Shown: piece after piece, positions 1-8,877 of the stretch
Layout of the letters: the number at the start of each line of letters is the position of its first letter
Position numbering within the stretch: the stretch's first letter is position 1
DNA from: JAAUTS01 sp038250235
Lineage (GTDB): Bacteria > Verrucomicrobiota > Verrucomicrobiia > Methylacidiphilales > JAAUTS01
Length of the DNA stretch: 62,855 bases
Direction of reading: 5' to 3'
Assembly: GCA_038250235.1 (NCBI GenBank)
Contig: JBBSCO010000011.1
Span: 1-62,855 of the forward strand
Notes under the pieces: generated by a model
Databases searched by the model: none
What the model was told of the DNA's origin: nothing
The model's input: the letters and a program-made list of their open reading frames with translations, nothing else
Made by a program: the position numbers and the translations under genes

Positions 1-237
1 AACCCTCTTCTCGGGTTCAAATCCCTTCGCCCTGGGAAAAGGGGGAGTGGAGCGGGCGAAGCACGGGGAAGCCTGTTTATGGCTTCGCGAAATAGGCTGG
101 GGGATGAAGAAAGGGATTAACTTCTCTGTGAGAAGTTGTTGCGGGATGGCCTTCGGCTAGTAAGGATTGTCCTTACGGACGGAGCAAACGAACCCTCTTC
201 TCGGGTTCAAATCCCTTCGCCCTGGGAAAAGGGGGAG

Positions 238-250
<13 letters not shown>
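1..250. repeat. 60-bp direct repeat with 190-bp period beside tRNA-Gly
   Basis: Positions 1-60 recur without a mismatch at 191-250. The second copy runs into the 3' end of the tRNA-Gly gene; the first copy leaves the shared sequence after 60, so only the tRNA acceptor end plus CCA (48-60) is duplicated. The 130 bp between the copies holds several small hairpins (for example 119-138 and 161-177) and no convincing gene. A duplicated tRNA 3' end resembles an attachment-site scar, but no integrase is visible and the period is too short for a live element. Confidence 0.85.

Positions 251-263
<13 letters not shown>
203..263. repeat. Inverted repeat formed by two tRNA-Gly 3' ends
   Basis: Positions 203-222 on the plus strand pair with 244-263 over 20 bp with one mismatch, around a 21-base spacer. 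The right arm is the T-arm and acceptor strand of the real tRNA-Gly. The left arm is a tRNA-Gly-like 3' end in the opposite orientation. It could act as a hairpin downstream of the tRNA, or be a relic of a rearrangement. Confidence 0.7.
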
Positions 264-313
<50 letters not shown>

Positions 314-401
314 ATTAAACCGAGGTGGGAGAATAATATGCCCGTCCCGCAGGTGCAAGTACTTTTCTTGCCAGTCCGAACAAAGGCCTTAAGGTGGTGC
401 C

Positions 402-1280
402 ATGGCTTACAACCGCTGGCATTCGTCATACGGTTCTCATGAACCCATTACTTACGTGAGGGGTTTTCCGGTCGACTTGACGACACTGATCACCGCAGCG
501 CATATCACCACCACGGTTCTTTTCGCCATCGCCTTCGCCATGGGGTTCCGTGGCGTCAGCGAGGGTTTGTTCACCTTCAGCACTTCCGCTTTTTGGCAGG
601 GCAAGGTGTGGACTATCATTACGGATCCGTTCTTTCATGACATTTCAAGCCAGCCCATTTTTTTGGCACTAAACTTTTTCTTTTTCTTCTGGTTTGGACG
701 TGAGTTGGAGCGTTTGATCGGGCGTTTTAATTTCGCCATCCTCTATAGCGCGCTGATTGTGATCCCGGCCCTGGCCTGCCTGGCGACCGCTGGACTTTTC
801 AAGGTCAATATGGGGGTGAATGTTCCCTACGTTTCTATCCCCGCCCATTTTGCCATCTTTGTCGGTTTTGCCATCGCCTTTCCAAGCGTGATGTTTTTTG
901 GAATTATCAGTGCACGCTGGTTCGCCATTCTACTCGTGGGTATTTATACACTGGCCATAATAGCCTACCCGGCTCCCATCACGTTGGTTCCGTATTTCGC
1001 AGCACTGGCCACGGTGTATTTCTACATGGGGTTTGTTGGAGCAGGGCGCAATTTGAGCATTCTTGATATTTGGCAGAGTTGGCGGGAGAAGCAGCAGGAT
1101 CAGAAAATCCAGAAACGCAAGTCACGGATACAGACCGTCAAGCGGGTGGAAGAAGCTTCGGTCGATGCCATTTTGGACAAGATCAATGAGCATGGGCTGC
1201 ATTCGCTGACGGCCAAAGAACGTGATTTTCTGGAACAGAAAGGCACACAGTTGAGGGCGGGTGAGGGGAAGGAACGCTGA
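402..1280 (+). CDS. Rhomboid-like membrane protein, probably not a protease (copy 1)
   Basis: A 292-residue protein with about six membrane segments (residues 25-215) and a charged cytoplasmic tail. The FGRELERLIGR stretch after the second or third helix is typical of the rhomboid fold. The usual GxSG motif with the catalytic serine is not found; the matching place reads SIPAHF, with histidine where serine would be. The tail ends in a short conserved module (VDAILDKINEHGLHSLT) also present in the next gene and resembling the DUF6576-type tail of bacterial rhomboid-like proteins. The start follows a good AAGGTGG ribosome site. Its stop overlaps the start of the next gene by one base, so the two are probably co-translated paralogues. 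Confidence 0.8.
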   Translation: MAYNRWHSSYGSHEPITYVRGFPVDLTTLITAAHITTTVLFAIAFAMGFRGVSEGLFTFSTSAFWQGKVWTIITDPFFHDISSQPIFLALNFFFFFWFGRELERLIGRFNFAILYSALIVIPALACLATAGLFKVNMGVNVPYVSIPAHFAIFVGFAIAFPSVMFFGIISARWFAILLVGIYTLAIIAYPAPITLVPYFAALATVYFYMGFVGAGRNLSILDIWQSWREKQQDQKIQKRKSRIQTVKRVEEASVDAILDKINEHGLHSLTAKERDFLEQKGTQLRAGEGKER

Positions 1281-2152
1281 TGCGCTTCTCTCTGGCCGAA
1301 ACGTTTGCGGCACCGCAGAAGCCGATTCTGCGGTTGTTCGGTCTGCCGGTGGATGCGACGTTGGCCATTCTACTGACCCATGTCTGCACGATGGTGTTTT
1401 TGGCCTTGTTCACGGCTTGGGGGCCGGGGGTGGAGGCCGGATCAAAGCTGGCGGGAGCCATGGTGTTTGACAGCGCTTCTTTTCGGGGTGAAGAATTCAT
1501 GTGCTTGTTTCTTTATCCCTTTCGCCATGACATCCTGAGCGTTCATCTTTTGTTTGTGGTGGAAATGGTTCTGTTTTTTTTCTGTGGGCGCGGTCTGGAA
1601 AACCTGATCGGGCGCAAGGCGATGATCTTTTATTACGGGGTTCTGATGGTTTTGCCTCCCCTCTTGTTGGCGGCTTTGAGCCGGGTGCTGCCGATTGGAT
1701 TTGTTTTGGAGTCCTCCTTTCATCTGACGGTTTCGCTTTGCCTTTCCTATCTTCTGTTTGTGCCGCATCCGGCGGTGCAGGGCGGGTTCCATCTGCGGCT
1801 GATGACCTGGCTGATGATAGGATTTTGCGCCGTTTTTTTTGTGGCCAAAAAAGACTGGCAGATCCTGGGTTACATGGCGGTGAGCCTGACGGTGTCCCTG
1901 CTTTATCTGGAGAGCATCGGGGCTGGCAGCCGGGCGGGGATACTCTATCTCTTCCGGCGGCTACCTTTGGCGCATGCGGAGGGCACAGTCCGGGGGCGGA
2001 TTTTTTCCGCTGTGCCTGCGGAGAGGGGAGGGGTGCAGGAATCAGTGGATGTCCTTTTGGAGAAAATTTCGAGACATGGGATGGATTCCTTGACGTCGGA
2101 AGAGCGGTTATTGCTGGTTGAAGCAGGCAAACGTCTGACCCGCAATGAATGA
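1280..2152 (+). CDS. Rhomboid-like membrane protein, probably not a protease (copy 2)
   Basis: A 290-residue paralogue of the preceding gene with the same layout: a short N-terminal part containing LFGLPVDATLAIL (compare VRGFPVDLTTLI in copy 1), about six membrane helices, the CGRGLENLIGR signature, and a tail with VDVLLEKISRHGMDSLT. The rhomboid catalytic serine is again missing; the equivalent region reads SSFHL. Such proteases without active sites (pseudo-rhomboids) generally bind or escort membrane clients, but the client here is unknown. The last eight bases overlap the Nudix gene that follows. Confidence 0.78.
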   Translation: MRFSLAETFAAPQKPILRLFGLPVDATLAILLTHVCTMVFLALFTAWGPGVEAGSKLAGAMVFDSASFRGEEFMCLFLYPFRHDILSVHLLFVVEMVLFFFCGRGLENLIGRKAMIFYYGVLMVLPPLLLAALSRVLPIGFVLESSFHLTVSLCLSYLLFVPHPAVQGGFHLRLMTWLMIGFCAVFFVAKKDWQILGYMAVSLTVSLLYLESIGAGSRAGILYLFRRLPLAHAEGTVRGRIFSAVPAERGGVQESVDVLLEKISRHGMDSLTSEERLLLVEAGKRLTRNE

Positions 2153-2666
2153 GGATGAGGTTCCTGTCCAGAGAGGGGAGTCCGGGGTGGACTGGGTTGC
2201 CTGGCAGCCCGGGGAAAAGGCGGTGTTGTGTTTCATTGTGGAGGAGGGGCGGATTCTTCTGATTGAAAAAAAACGGGGACTGGGAGCGGGGAAAGTCAAT
2301 GGTCCGGGAGGCAGGATCGAGGCAGGTGAGACTCCGCTGCAGGCAGCTCTGCGGGAGACAGAGGAGGAGGTCGGAGTGCTTCCCCTGGGGGTTCGGCAAG
2401 CCGGGGTGTTAAGTTTTCAATTCACGGATGGATATGCTCTGCACTGCACGGTTTTCCGTGCGGATTCCTTCCGGGGAAAGTTCAGGGAGACGGAGGAAGC
2501 CATCCCCTTTTGGTCGGAGCTGGACTCCATCCCTTTCGAGCGCATGTGGGCGGACGATGTGCATTGGATGAAGTATCTGTTGGGAGGAACTTATTTTGAG
2601 GGCTTTTTTTCCTTTGATCAGGATCGAATGTTGTCGTGCCGGGTGAAGGTTGCCGGGCTTTCATGA
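2145..2666 (+). CDS. MTH1-type Nudix hydrolase (oxidised purine nucleotide sanitation)
   Basis: A 173-residue protein with a complete Nudix box at residues 56-78 (G-x5-E-x7-R-E-x2-E-E-x-G-V), which holds the metal ions for pyrophosphate hydrolysis. The sequence before the box (KKRGLGAGKVNGPGG) and the later MWADDVHW stretch match the human MTH1/NUDT1 pattern. In that family the paired acidic residues recognise oxidised purines such as 8-oxo-dGTP. The expected role is cleansing the nucleotide pool. It is the third gene of the rhomboid operon, overlapping it by eight bases. The exact substrate is inferred from family resemblance. Confidence 0.88.
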   Translation: MNEDEVPVQRGESGVDWVAWQPGEKAVLCFIVEEGRILLIEKKRGLGAGKVNGPGGRIEAGETPLQAALRETEEEVGVLPLGVRQAGVLSFQFTDGYALHCTVFRADSFRGKFRETEEAIPFWSELDSIPFERMWADDVHWMKYLLGGTYFEGFFSFDQDRMLSCRVKVAGLS

Positions 2667-2745
2667 GTGGAGGAAGTCCGGTGGCCGTGAATACGGATGA
2701 TGCTTGTACTTTACCCCGGCCTTTTTGGAGCTAGAATCAGCAATC

Positions 2746-3564
2746 ATGTTTGAGCCCTGGGTTTACAAATGGCTTTCCTGCATCGGATTGGTGCTATTGG
2801 CCTATGCCCTGATGAATTCCAGGTTCTTTTGGTCGAGGCGCATTGGGCTGTGGCTGATTTTTGGGGCGATGGGTCTGGGGGTGTGGTTTTTGACGGAGAG
2901 CTGGGTATTGGCGGTGGTGGCCTTGGTAGGCTGGTTTATCCTTCCACTGGCCCAGACGGTATATCTTTCCCGCAGTCTTAAGTTTTCACTTTCGCGCCGC
3001 CTGATCAAGGAGCGGCAGGAGGTTGATGATTTTGAAGATTGGGCTGAACTGAGCCGGGACTTGAAGGAAGCGGGATTTCTTCTGGACGGGGAATATGCCC
3101 TCAAGCCATCACCCATTGATTATGGATTCCGTTTGTTTCAGCGCCCGGAGAAAAACCAGGTGGCCGGGTTGGGTCTTGTCCGGCAGGGCGGGCTGGCCTT
3201 GTCGTATGTATTGGTGGTGAGCCGTTCACAGGACGGAAGTTTATGGGTTACCTGGGATTATCCGATGGCCTATGGATTGAAAATGCCACCCCATCTGAAT
3301 GTCTTCCGATGCCTGGATGCGGCCTCTGTGCAGGAGCTGGTGGATCAACATCAGGCCTTTCTCACGTTGAATGAGGTGGTAGAGAATCCGGATAAGGCGG
3401 AGCCCCACGAAATCTTCGACTCCATATTCGGCGACACCATGCGTTACAACCTCACCATCGGGTTATTGCGTTCGTCCAAAAAAAGCGACGAGGAAATTTT
3501 CTACAGCTGGCGTGGAACGCTCTTTATCACCTGGCAGGTTCTGCGGGATATGGTGCGGGGATGA
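2746..3564 (+). CDS. Unknown protein with two N-terminal membrane helices
   Basis: A 272-residue protein not recognised as any named family. The ATG at 2746 is chosen over an in-frame TTG at 2704 because the earlier residues add nothing recognisable. Residues 1-75 contain two or three hydrophobic helices. The rest is a soluble domain rich in aromatic and acidic residues, with a WVTWDYPMAYGLKMP segment. It follows the Nudix gene on the same strand after 79 bp and could be the last gene of that operon. Confidence 0.6.
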   Translation: MFEPWVYKWLSCIGLVLLAYALMNSRFFWSRRIGLWLIFGAMGLGVWFLTESWVLAVVALVGWFILPLAQTVYLSRSLKFSLSRRLIKERQEVDDFEDWAELSRDLKEAGFLLDGEYALKPSPIDYGFRLFQRPEKNQVAGLGLVRQGGLALSYVLVVSRSQDGSLWVTWDYPMAYGLKMPPHLNVFRCLDAASVQELVDQHQAFLTLNEVVENPDKAEPHEIFDSIFGDTMRYNLTIGLLRSSKKSDEEIFYSWRGTLFITWQVLRDMVRG

Positions 3565-3573
3565 AAAAAGTTT

Positions 3574-3605
3574 GGGGTTTCAAGTTTAGGGTTTGGGTTT
3601 TGGGG
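3574..3605 (+). other. G-rich tract with four guanine runs (possible quadruplex)
   Basis: The gap between two convergent genes carries guanine runs of 4, 3, 3 and 4 at 3574-3577, 3589-3591, 3595-3597 and 3602-3605, separated mostly by T-rich spacers of GGGTTT type. The spacing allows a guanine quadruplex, though the first loop is long (11 bases). It lies downstream of both converging genes, so an effect on transcript 3' ends is possible. Confidence 0.45.
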
Positions 3606-3653
3606 TTTGGAGTTGCTGGAACCTGAAACGCAAAACTCTGCACGCCAAACTTC

Positions 3654-4595
3654 TTATTCTGGCCAGCTGACGGTGATGAGTTCGCCGTAATCGGTCAGGG
3701 AGTGGATTTCAATACGGCCCGCATTGGCAGGGATAAAGAGGCTGCTTCCCCGCGCATATTCTGTTTCCCCGATTTTGAAGGTTCCTTGGGAAACAAAGAG
3801 GTATTGGAAAGAGTCCGGATTGATTTCGAAATCCCGCGTTTCCTTTTCATAGAAAGGGGCGCGGGCCACGTGAAAGTAGGCGCAGGAAAGGATTGTTTCG
3901 CCGTGGGGCTGGGCAAAGATCGGCTCAATGTCGTCTAATTTGATGCATTCCAAGGACTCTTGGACATGGAGATCGCGTGATTTGCCGGTTTTGGCATCAA
4001 TGCGGTCCCAGTCGTAAACCCGGAAGGTGGTGTCGGAGTTCTGTTGGATCTCCAAAATCACATTTCCGGCTCCGATGGCATGGACGCGGCCGGAAGGTAG
4101 GAACATGGTTTCGCCCGGGCTGGTTTTCAGGCGGTGGAAGCAGTCGGCCACGGTTTTGTTTTCGATGGCTTGGGAGAAGCTTTGCCGGGTGACGCCTTTT
4201 TTCAGACCGACGAAAATTTCGGAGGTTTCTGTGGTTTCGAGGAAATACCACATTTCGGTTTTGGGTTCGCCATTGAACTTGGGAGCGAATGCGGCGGGAG
4301 GGTGGACTTGAAGGGAGAGTTTGTCCTGGGCGTCGAGAAGTTTGATCAGGATGGGGAAACGCTCGGAGTCCGGTGCAGAGCGGCCGAAGAGACTTACACG
4401 GTCGGGGCCGATCCAGAGTTCGTGCAGGGTTTTGCCGGAGGGGAGAACGATGGTCTGGGCTTCTGGCCGGTCGCAGAGTTCCCAGGCTTCGCCGATGAGT
4501 TTGTCTGAGGGGATGTCGCGTTGAAAAAGGGTTTGGAGGTTCTGGCCGCCCCAGATGCGTTCCTGGTAGATAGGCTGAAGGGTGAGTGGGGACAT
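3654..4595 (-). CDS. manA: Mannose-6-phosphate isomerase, class I
   Basis: A 313-residue cupin enzyme that interconverts mannose 6-phosphate and fructose 6-phosphate, using one bound zinc. The N-terminus YQERIWGGQNL, the KLSLQVHPP metal-site segment and TEMWYFLE are characteristic of type I phosphomannose isomerases; the length fits the short bacterial form. The ATG at 4595 is used because the conserved N-terminus begins there. It is the last gene of a three-gene minus-strand cluster. It would supply mannose for cell-surface sugars or feed mannose into glycolysis. Confidence 0.92.
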   Translation of the reverse strand: MSPLTLQPIYQERIWGGQNLQTLFQRDIPSDKLIGEAWELCDRPEAQTIVLPSGKTLHELWIGPDRVSLFGRSAPDSERFPILIKLLDAQDKLSLQVHPPAAFAPKFNGEPKTEMWYFLETTETSEIFVGLKKGVTRQSFSQAIENKTVADCFHRLKTSPGETMFLPSGRVHAIGAGNVILEIQQNSDTTFRVYDWDRIDAKTGKSRDLHVQESLECIKLDDIEPIFAQPHGETILSCAYFHVARAPFYEKETRDFEINPDSFQYLFVSQGTFKIGETEYARGSSLFIPANAGRIEIHSLTDYGELITVSWPE

Positions 4596-4706
4596 GGCGT
4601 CTATGGTTCCGCCTTTAGGGAAGAAGATCAAGCCTGTGGAAGGACAGTGGGAAAAATTCGTAATCCGAATGTCGAAATCCGAAATAAACAGTAGAAGTGA
4701 AGGTTC

Positions 4707-5162
4707 TTAGTCGAAGGGGTTGCTGAAGTCGCGTTCGCCCCGGAAGCCTCCGGCGACGAGCCATTGTCCATCCAGAAAAACGAAGGGAACTGGGAAACGG
4801 CGGGCATTGGCAAAATCTCCTCCATGGCCGGAGCGTTCGATTTCGATTTCCGCATAATCGCGGGGATAGAAGACGCTGAGTTGGGCCAAGCGGTAATGGA
4901 TGTTCTGATCCGTATCCAGTTTTCGGGCCATCAGGAGGGCCTGTGAAACGGACATGTAGTTGCCTGCTATATAGCTTTCGGCATCAGGCGACAGCTTTTT
5001 GCGGAGGGTTGGATGTTCGCCCCGATTGGCGTGTTCGAGCATGGTTTCCACTTCCTTGAGGAAGGCGGATCGGGGGTCCGAGGTGAGTTTCCACAAGCCA
5101 AAGAGGGCCAAGGAGAGGAGCAGCGCCCCGTAGAAGAGGGCGCGGGGGCCGGGGACTTTCAT
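4707..5162 (-). CDS. Unknown membrane-anchored protein
   Basis: A 151-residue protein with one hydrophobic helix near residues 10-25 and a predicted periplasmic domain of about 120 residues. The ending (PVPFVFLDGQWLVAGGF) looks like the final strands of an NTF2-like or DUF4878-type fold, but this is only an impression. Its start overlaps the stop of the YqaE-like gene in an ATGA arrangement, so the two are likely translationally coupled. Confidence 0.65.
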   Translation of the reverse strand: MKVPGPRALFYGALLLSLALFGLWKLTSDPRSAFLKEVETMLEHANRGEHPTLRKKLSPDAESYIAGNYMSVSQALLMARKLDTDQNIHYRLAQLSVFYPRDYAEIEIERSGHGGDFANARRFPVPFVFLDGQWLVAGGFRGERDFSNPFD

Positions 5163-5326
5163 CCTTTCTGGTTACTGAGAGTCAGCCAGAGGGCGTGGAT
5201 CATGCCCGGAATGAAGCCCAATAGCGTCAGAATGAGATTGATCCAGAAATGGGTTCCGAATCCTACTTGAAGGAAGGCGGTGACGGGAGGGAGGATGAAG
5301 CAGAAGATGATTTTGATAATGATCAT
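5159..5326 (-). CDS. YqaE/Pmp3-family small membrane protein
   Basis: A 55-residue protein made almost wholly of two membrane helices, with ILPPVTAFLQVGFG in the first and LILTLLGFIPGMIHALW in the second. This is the signature of the YqaE/Pmp3 (UPF0057) family, often linked to membrane potential and salt or cold stress. The ATG at 5326 is preceded by a divergent 118-bp spacer shared with ftsK. The stop codon overlaps the start of the next minus-strand gene. Confidence 0.88.
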   Translation of the reverse strand: MIIIKIIFCFILPPVTAFLQVGFGTHFWINLILTLLGFIPGMIHALWLTLSNQKG

Positions 5327-5444
5327 GAACGAAGTGTAAGGGAAGAACCCCGGAATGTAACGAATATTTTATGCAAGATTCGGCCCGAGAAACGGGTATT
5401 GGCAAGGAGACAGCTGCGGCGTATTGTGACGCGTTCATCAGGTT

Positions 5445-7940
5445 ATGGCCAAAGCACAGACAGAATCGAAAATCATCCAGGAAATTGTTGCCATCGTCAT
5501 CACAGGGATGGGGCTGTTGTTGTTGCTGGCCCTGATATCCTTCGATCCGAACGATGTGGAGTTTTTTGCCGATCCGCCGAATGAGATCAAAGCCAACCTG
5601 ATCGGGCCCGTGGGAGCGTATCTGGGTGGGGGTCTGATCATCGTCTTCGGGACAGCCTCCTTTATTCTTCCTCTGATGATGGTGGCCAGCGGGATATGTC
5701 TGATCTTTTCGCAAGGGGGGGTGGATTACCGTTTTAAAATCCTGTGGTTTGTTCTCATACTGACCAGCGGCTGCGCCCTGATCCAGCAGATGGGATTCGG
5801 GGGTTTTGAGAAGGCGCCCTATCCGGGAGGGTTGGTTGGCAACTTTCTCTATGGCACGCTTTCGTCCGCCCTTGGGCCGGCGGGGTGTGGCATCATCATG
5901 GTAGTGATATATGTGGTAGGGATGATCCTGTTTTTTGAGGTTCGTCCGATCGACCTGGGACAAAGGGTGGTTCTCTGGGCGAGGGAGTGGTATGAGCAGC
6001 GGCAGCAGGAAAAGTATGAGTCGGCCGATCCGATGGAGCGGATTGAGCTTGAGCGCAAGCGGGTTGAGAAGCAGGCCCGTCAGTTGGAGAAGAAAATCAA
6101 AAAAGAGAAGCTGCCCGAAATGGAGGAAGCGTCTGCGAAGAGCCGTTTCGGTGGCGAGTTTGTGTCCGAGGCGCAGCGCCCCGCTCCCAGAGTGATCGAC
6201 ACAACGGCGGAAGTTTCACCCTATCCGGAACCCGGACATGTTGTTTCGGAGGACGTTCCGGAAAAATCCCCTGCTGGTTCAGGACTTACGGCAACCAAGG
6301 CCGCCAAGGCTTCGGCTAAAGCCAAGCCTCTGCCCGTTGATACTTCCGATCTTCCCTCCTACGAAAATTACAAACTTCCGGGGAATGGTCTTTTATTGGC
6401 CAACGATTCGGATGCGAAGGGGACGGCGACCAAAGAAGAGCTGGAGCAGGATCGGGATCTGCTGGTGGCCACGATCAAGCAGTTCGGCATTGAAGTGACC
6501 CCCGGCGATATCACCAAGGGTGCCACAATCACGCGTTATGAAGTTTATCCGGCGGATGGTGTCAGAGTCGAACGTATTGCAGCACTGGAAAAAAACATCG
6601 CCAGGGCACTCAAGGCGGAACGGGTCAACATTCTGGCGCCCATTCCCGGACGGGACACGGTCGGGATCGAAGTGCCCAACAGCAAGAAGATGAAAATTGT
6701 GCTGCGGGATCTTTTTGAATCGCCGCAGTGGAAGAGTTCGAAGGCGCGTCTTCCCATCGCCATCGGCAAGGATGTTTACGGCGCGGTTTTGGTGGCGGAT
6801 CTGGCGGAGATGCCGCATTTGCTGATTGCTGGTACGACAGGATCTGGAAAATCGGTCTGCATCAATTGTGTGCTGCTGAGTCTTCTCTACCGTTACAGTC
6901 CGGATGATCTCCGGATTATCCTGGTCGACCCCAAAGTGGTGGAACTGCAGGTTTACAATGATCTGCCGCATCTGGTGGTTCCGGTGGTGACGGATCCGAA
7001 AAAAGTTCTGGTGGCGCTGCGTTGGGTGATCAATGAAATGGAGAAGCGTTACCGGATCATGGCGGCGGAGGGTGTGCGCAACATCACGGCCTACAATGTC
7101 CGGGCGGCCGACCGGAAGCAGAAGGAAAAGGAGCGGCTGGACTTGGAGGCCGAACTGGAAAAAGAAGACGCGGACGGGGAAAATGGATCTGCAAGTGAGG
7201 AGTCTCTTCCAGGGATTGAAATTCCTGCCGCCGATCTGGAAATGCCGGACCGGCTGCCTTACATCGTGCTCATTATCGACGAGTTGGCCGACCTGATGCA
7301 GACATCCCCTGCGGATGTGGAACTGGCGATTGCCCGTCTTTCGGCCAAAGCACGTGCGGCGGGCATCCATCTTATCATCGCCACACAAACGCCACGTGCG
7401 CAGGTTATCACGGGTGTGATCAAGACGAACGTTCCGTCCCGCATTGCCTTCCAGGTGCCCAGTGCGCTGGATTCCCGTGTTATTTTGGATGAAAACGGTG
7501 CGGAAAACTTGCTTGGCAAGGGTGATCTGCTTTACTTGCCACCGGGATCTTCGAAGCTGATACGCGCCCAGGGGGCCTATGTCAGTGAGGAGGAAGTAAC
7601 CAGAGTGGTGGACAGCATCCGCAGACAGAGCAAGCCTGCCTATGAGGGTGAGATCCATGCCAAATTGAACAAGGCCTCAGCGGAAGGTATGGATGAGGAG
7701 GAATTGACGGAAGATCAGAAGGAGCTTTACCGCAAGTGCTGGGAGGTGATCCGGCAGGAGAAAAAAGCCTCCACCTCCATGTTTCAGAGGCGTTTGCGCA
7801 TTGGATATTCGACCGGAGCGCGGGTCATTGATTTTATGGAGGATTGCGGAATAGTTGGACCCAAGGATGGGGCCAAGGACAGGGAGATTCTGGTCAATGT
7901 GGATCAGTTTAATTTTGAAGAATTGTTAGATACCAAATGA
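5445..7940 (+). CDS. ftsK: DNA translocase FtsK/SpoIIIE
   Basis: An 831-residue division-site DNA pump that clears chromosome ends from the septum and activates dimer resolution. Four or so membrane helices fill residues 10-180, followed by a charged coiled linker (to about 300) and the RecA-like motor. Walker A is GTTGSGKS at about 463-470, Walker B is VLIIDELADL near 605-614, and a winged-helix gamma domain occupies roughly the last 70 residues. An acidic and lysine-rich insertion of about 50 residues lies between the Walker motifs. The linker is short compared with E. coli FtsK. Its stop overlaps the next start (ATGA). Confidence 0.96.
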   Translation: MAKAQTESKIIQEIVAIVITGMGLLLLLALISFDPNDVEFFADPPNEIKANLIGPVGAYLGGGLIIVFGTASFILPLMMVASGICLIFSQGGVDYRFKILWFVLILTSGCALIQQMGFGGFEKAPYPGGLVGNFLYGTLSSALGPAGCGIIMVVIYVVGMILFFEVRPIDLGQRVVLWAREWYEQRQQEKYESADPMERIELERKRVEKQARQLEKKIKKEKLPEMEEASAKSRFGGEFVSEAQRPAPRVIDTTAEVSPYPEPGHVVSEDVPEKSPAGSGLTATKAAKASAKAKPLPVDTSDLPSYENYKLPGNGLLLANDSDAKGTATKEELEQDRDLLVATIKQFGIEVTPGDITKGATITRYEVYPADGVRVERIAALEKNIARALKAERVNILAPIPGRDTVGIEVPNSKKMKIVLRDLFESPQWKSSKARLPIAIGKDVYGAVLVADLAEMPHLLIAGTTGSGKSVCINCVLLSLLYRYSPDDLRIILVDPKVVELQVYNDLPHLVVPVVTDPKKVLVALRWVINEMEKRYRIMAAEGVRNITAYNVRAADRKQKEKERLDLEAELEKEDADGENGSASEESLPGIEIPAADLEMPDRLPYIVLIIDELADLMQTSPADVELAIARLSAKARAAGIHLIIATQTPRAQVITGVIKTNVPSRIAFQVPSALDSRVILDENGAENLLGKGDLLYLPPGSSKLIRAQGAYVSEEEVTRVVDSIRRQSKPAYEGEIHAKLNKASAEGMDEEELTEDQKELYRKCWEVIRQEKKASTSMFQRRLRIGYSTGARVIDFMEDCGIVGPKDGAKDREILVNVDQFNFEELLDTK

Positions 7941-8860
7941 AAACGGTTAATCAGGAAAAGAGCATTGGTGAGCAGCTGCGCACAGCCCGTGAAGAGCGTG
8001 GATGGACGTTGGAAGAGGTGGCGCGGCGCACCAAGCTCAAGCGGGACGCCCTGGCCCTCATTGAGCTGGATGCTTTTGAAAAATTGCCCAGCCTTTCCTA
8101 TGCCCGTGGATTTATACGGATCTATGCCCGTGAACTGGGCCTGGACGGCTGGAGCCTCCTCAAGAAACTGAATCTGGGGGTGACGGATGAGTCGCTTGAT
8201 ATGCTGGAACTGCACCCGGACGATCTGGAATCCATTCCCAAGCGCAGTCAACCGCCCCGGGCCACTTCCCAAGGCGTAGGTCTCGTCATCGTGTTGGGTG
8301 TTCTCGGGGTCGCCCTGATTATCGGGGGAATGAAACTTTACGAAGTCTGGCCGGATCTTTTCCCGGAAGAAAAAGAAGTCATAGCCCGCGAAGCCGACGT
8401 GGTGGAAAAGGCTGTGGCTGCGGTTGACAAATCCAAGGAAGATTCCGCTACTGTTGACGGCGTCCCCATGGCTAAACCGTTGGAAAATCCCTTACCGGCC
8501 AAGCCGATTGCCCCTGTGCCGTCAGCCGTGCCGGTCGCCACTCCCGTAACAGAGCCGGCGGCGGCGGTGGTGGTGCCTGCCACAGGAACGAACAAGCTTC
8601 AGCTTATTGCTAGTGATTCTGTGCCGCAGGTGGACCGATGGGTGAAGGTAATAGGCATACGGGGTGGAAAAGAAATCGTCCTTTTCGAGGACATCCTGCC
8701 GGCGGCCCAGACGTCACCGGGCGTGGATCAGCCCTGGGTGGCCGACTCCTTCATCGTTACTTTCCGCGAGGCATCCGCAGTGGAAGTGATTTATAATGGC
8801 ACCAATTGGGGCCCCTACCCCAAGCAGGGTCCGCAGAGGGTTTCCATGCCCAGCCAATAA
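7937..8860 (+). CDS. RodZ-like helix-turn-helix membrane protein
   Basis: A 307-residue protein with the RodZ layout. A cytoplasmic helix-turn-helix of the RodZ type covers residues 8-75 (LRTAREERGWTLEEVARRTK, then YARGFIRIYARELGLD). One membrane helix lies near 112-132, followed by a proline/alanine/valine-rich periplasmic linker and a C-terminal beta domain resembling DUF4115. RodZ ties the MreB cytoskeleton to the cell-wall machinery and sets rod shape. The four-base overlap with ftsK supports coupled expression of division and shape genes. Confidence 0.88.
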   Translation: MKTVNQEKSIGEQLRTAREERGWTLEEVARRTKLKRDALALIELDAFEKLPSLSYARGFIRIYARELGLDGWSLLKKLNLGVTDESLDMLELHPDDLESIPKRSQPPRATSQGVGLVIVLGVLGVALIIGGMKLYEVWPDLFPEEKEVIAREADVVEKAVAAVDKSKEDSATVDGVPMAKPLENPLPAKPIAPVPSAVPVATPVTEPAAAVVVPATGTNKLQLIASDSVPQVDRWVKVIGIRGGKEIVLFEDILPAAQTSPGVDQPWVADSFIVTFREASAVEVIYNGTNWGPYPKQGPQRVSMPSQ

Positions 8861-8877
8861 CCCCCATTTCCACGGTC

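Noticed and set aside
54..222. Possible tmRNA or intron-bearing tRNA (GGGCGAA...TTCGCCC ends)
   Set aside because: No tag reading frame, no conserved tmRNA 5' end, and a T-stem of only three pairs.
1497..2399. Long minus-strand open frame opposite the second rhomboid-like gene
   Set aside because: Proline/arginine-rich composition without family features; it is a shadow of the plus-strand gene, as are similar long antisense frames opposite ftsK, ftsH, sppA and kaiC.
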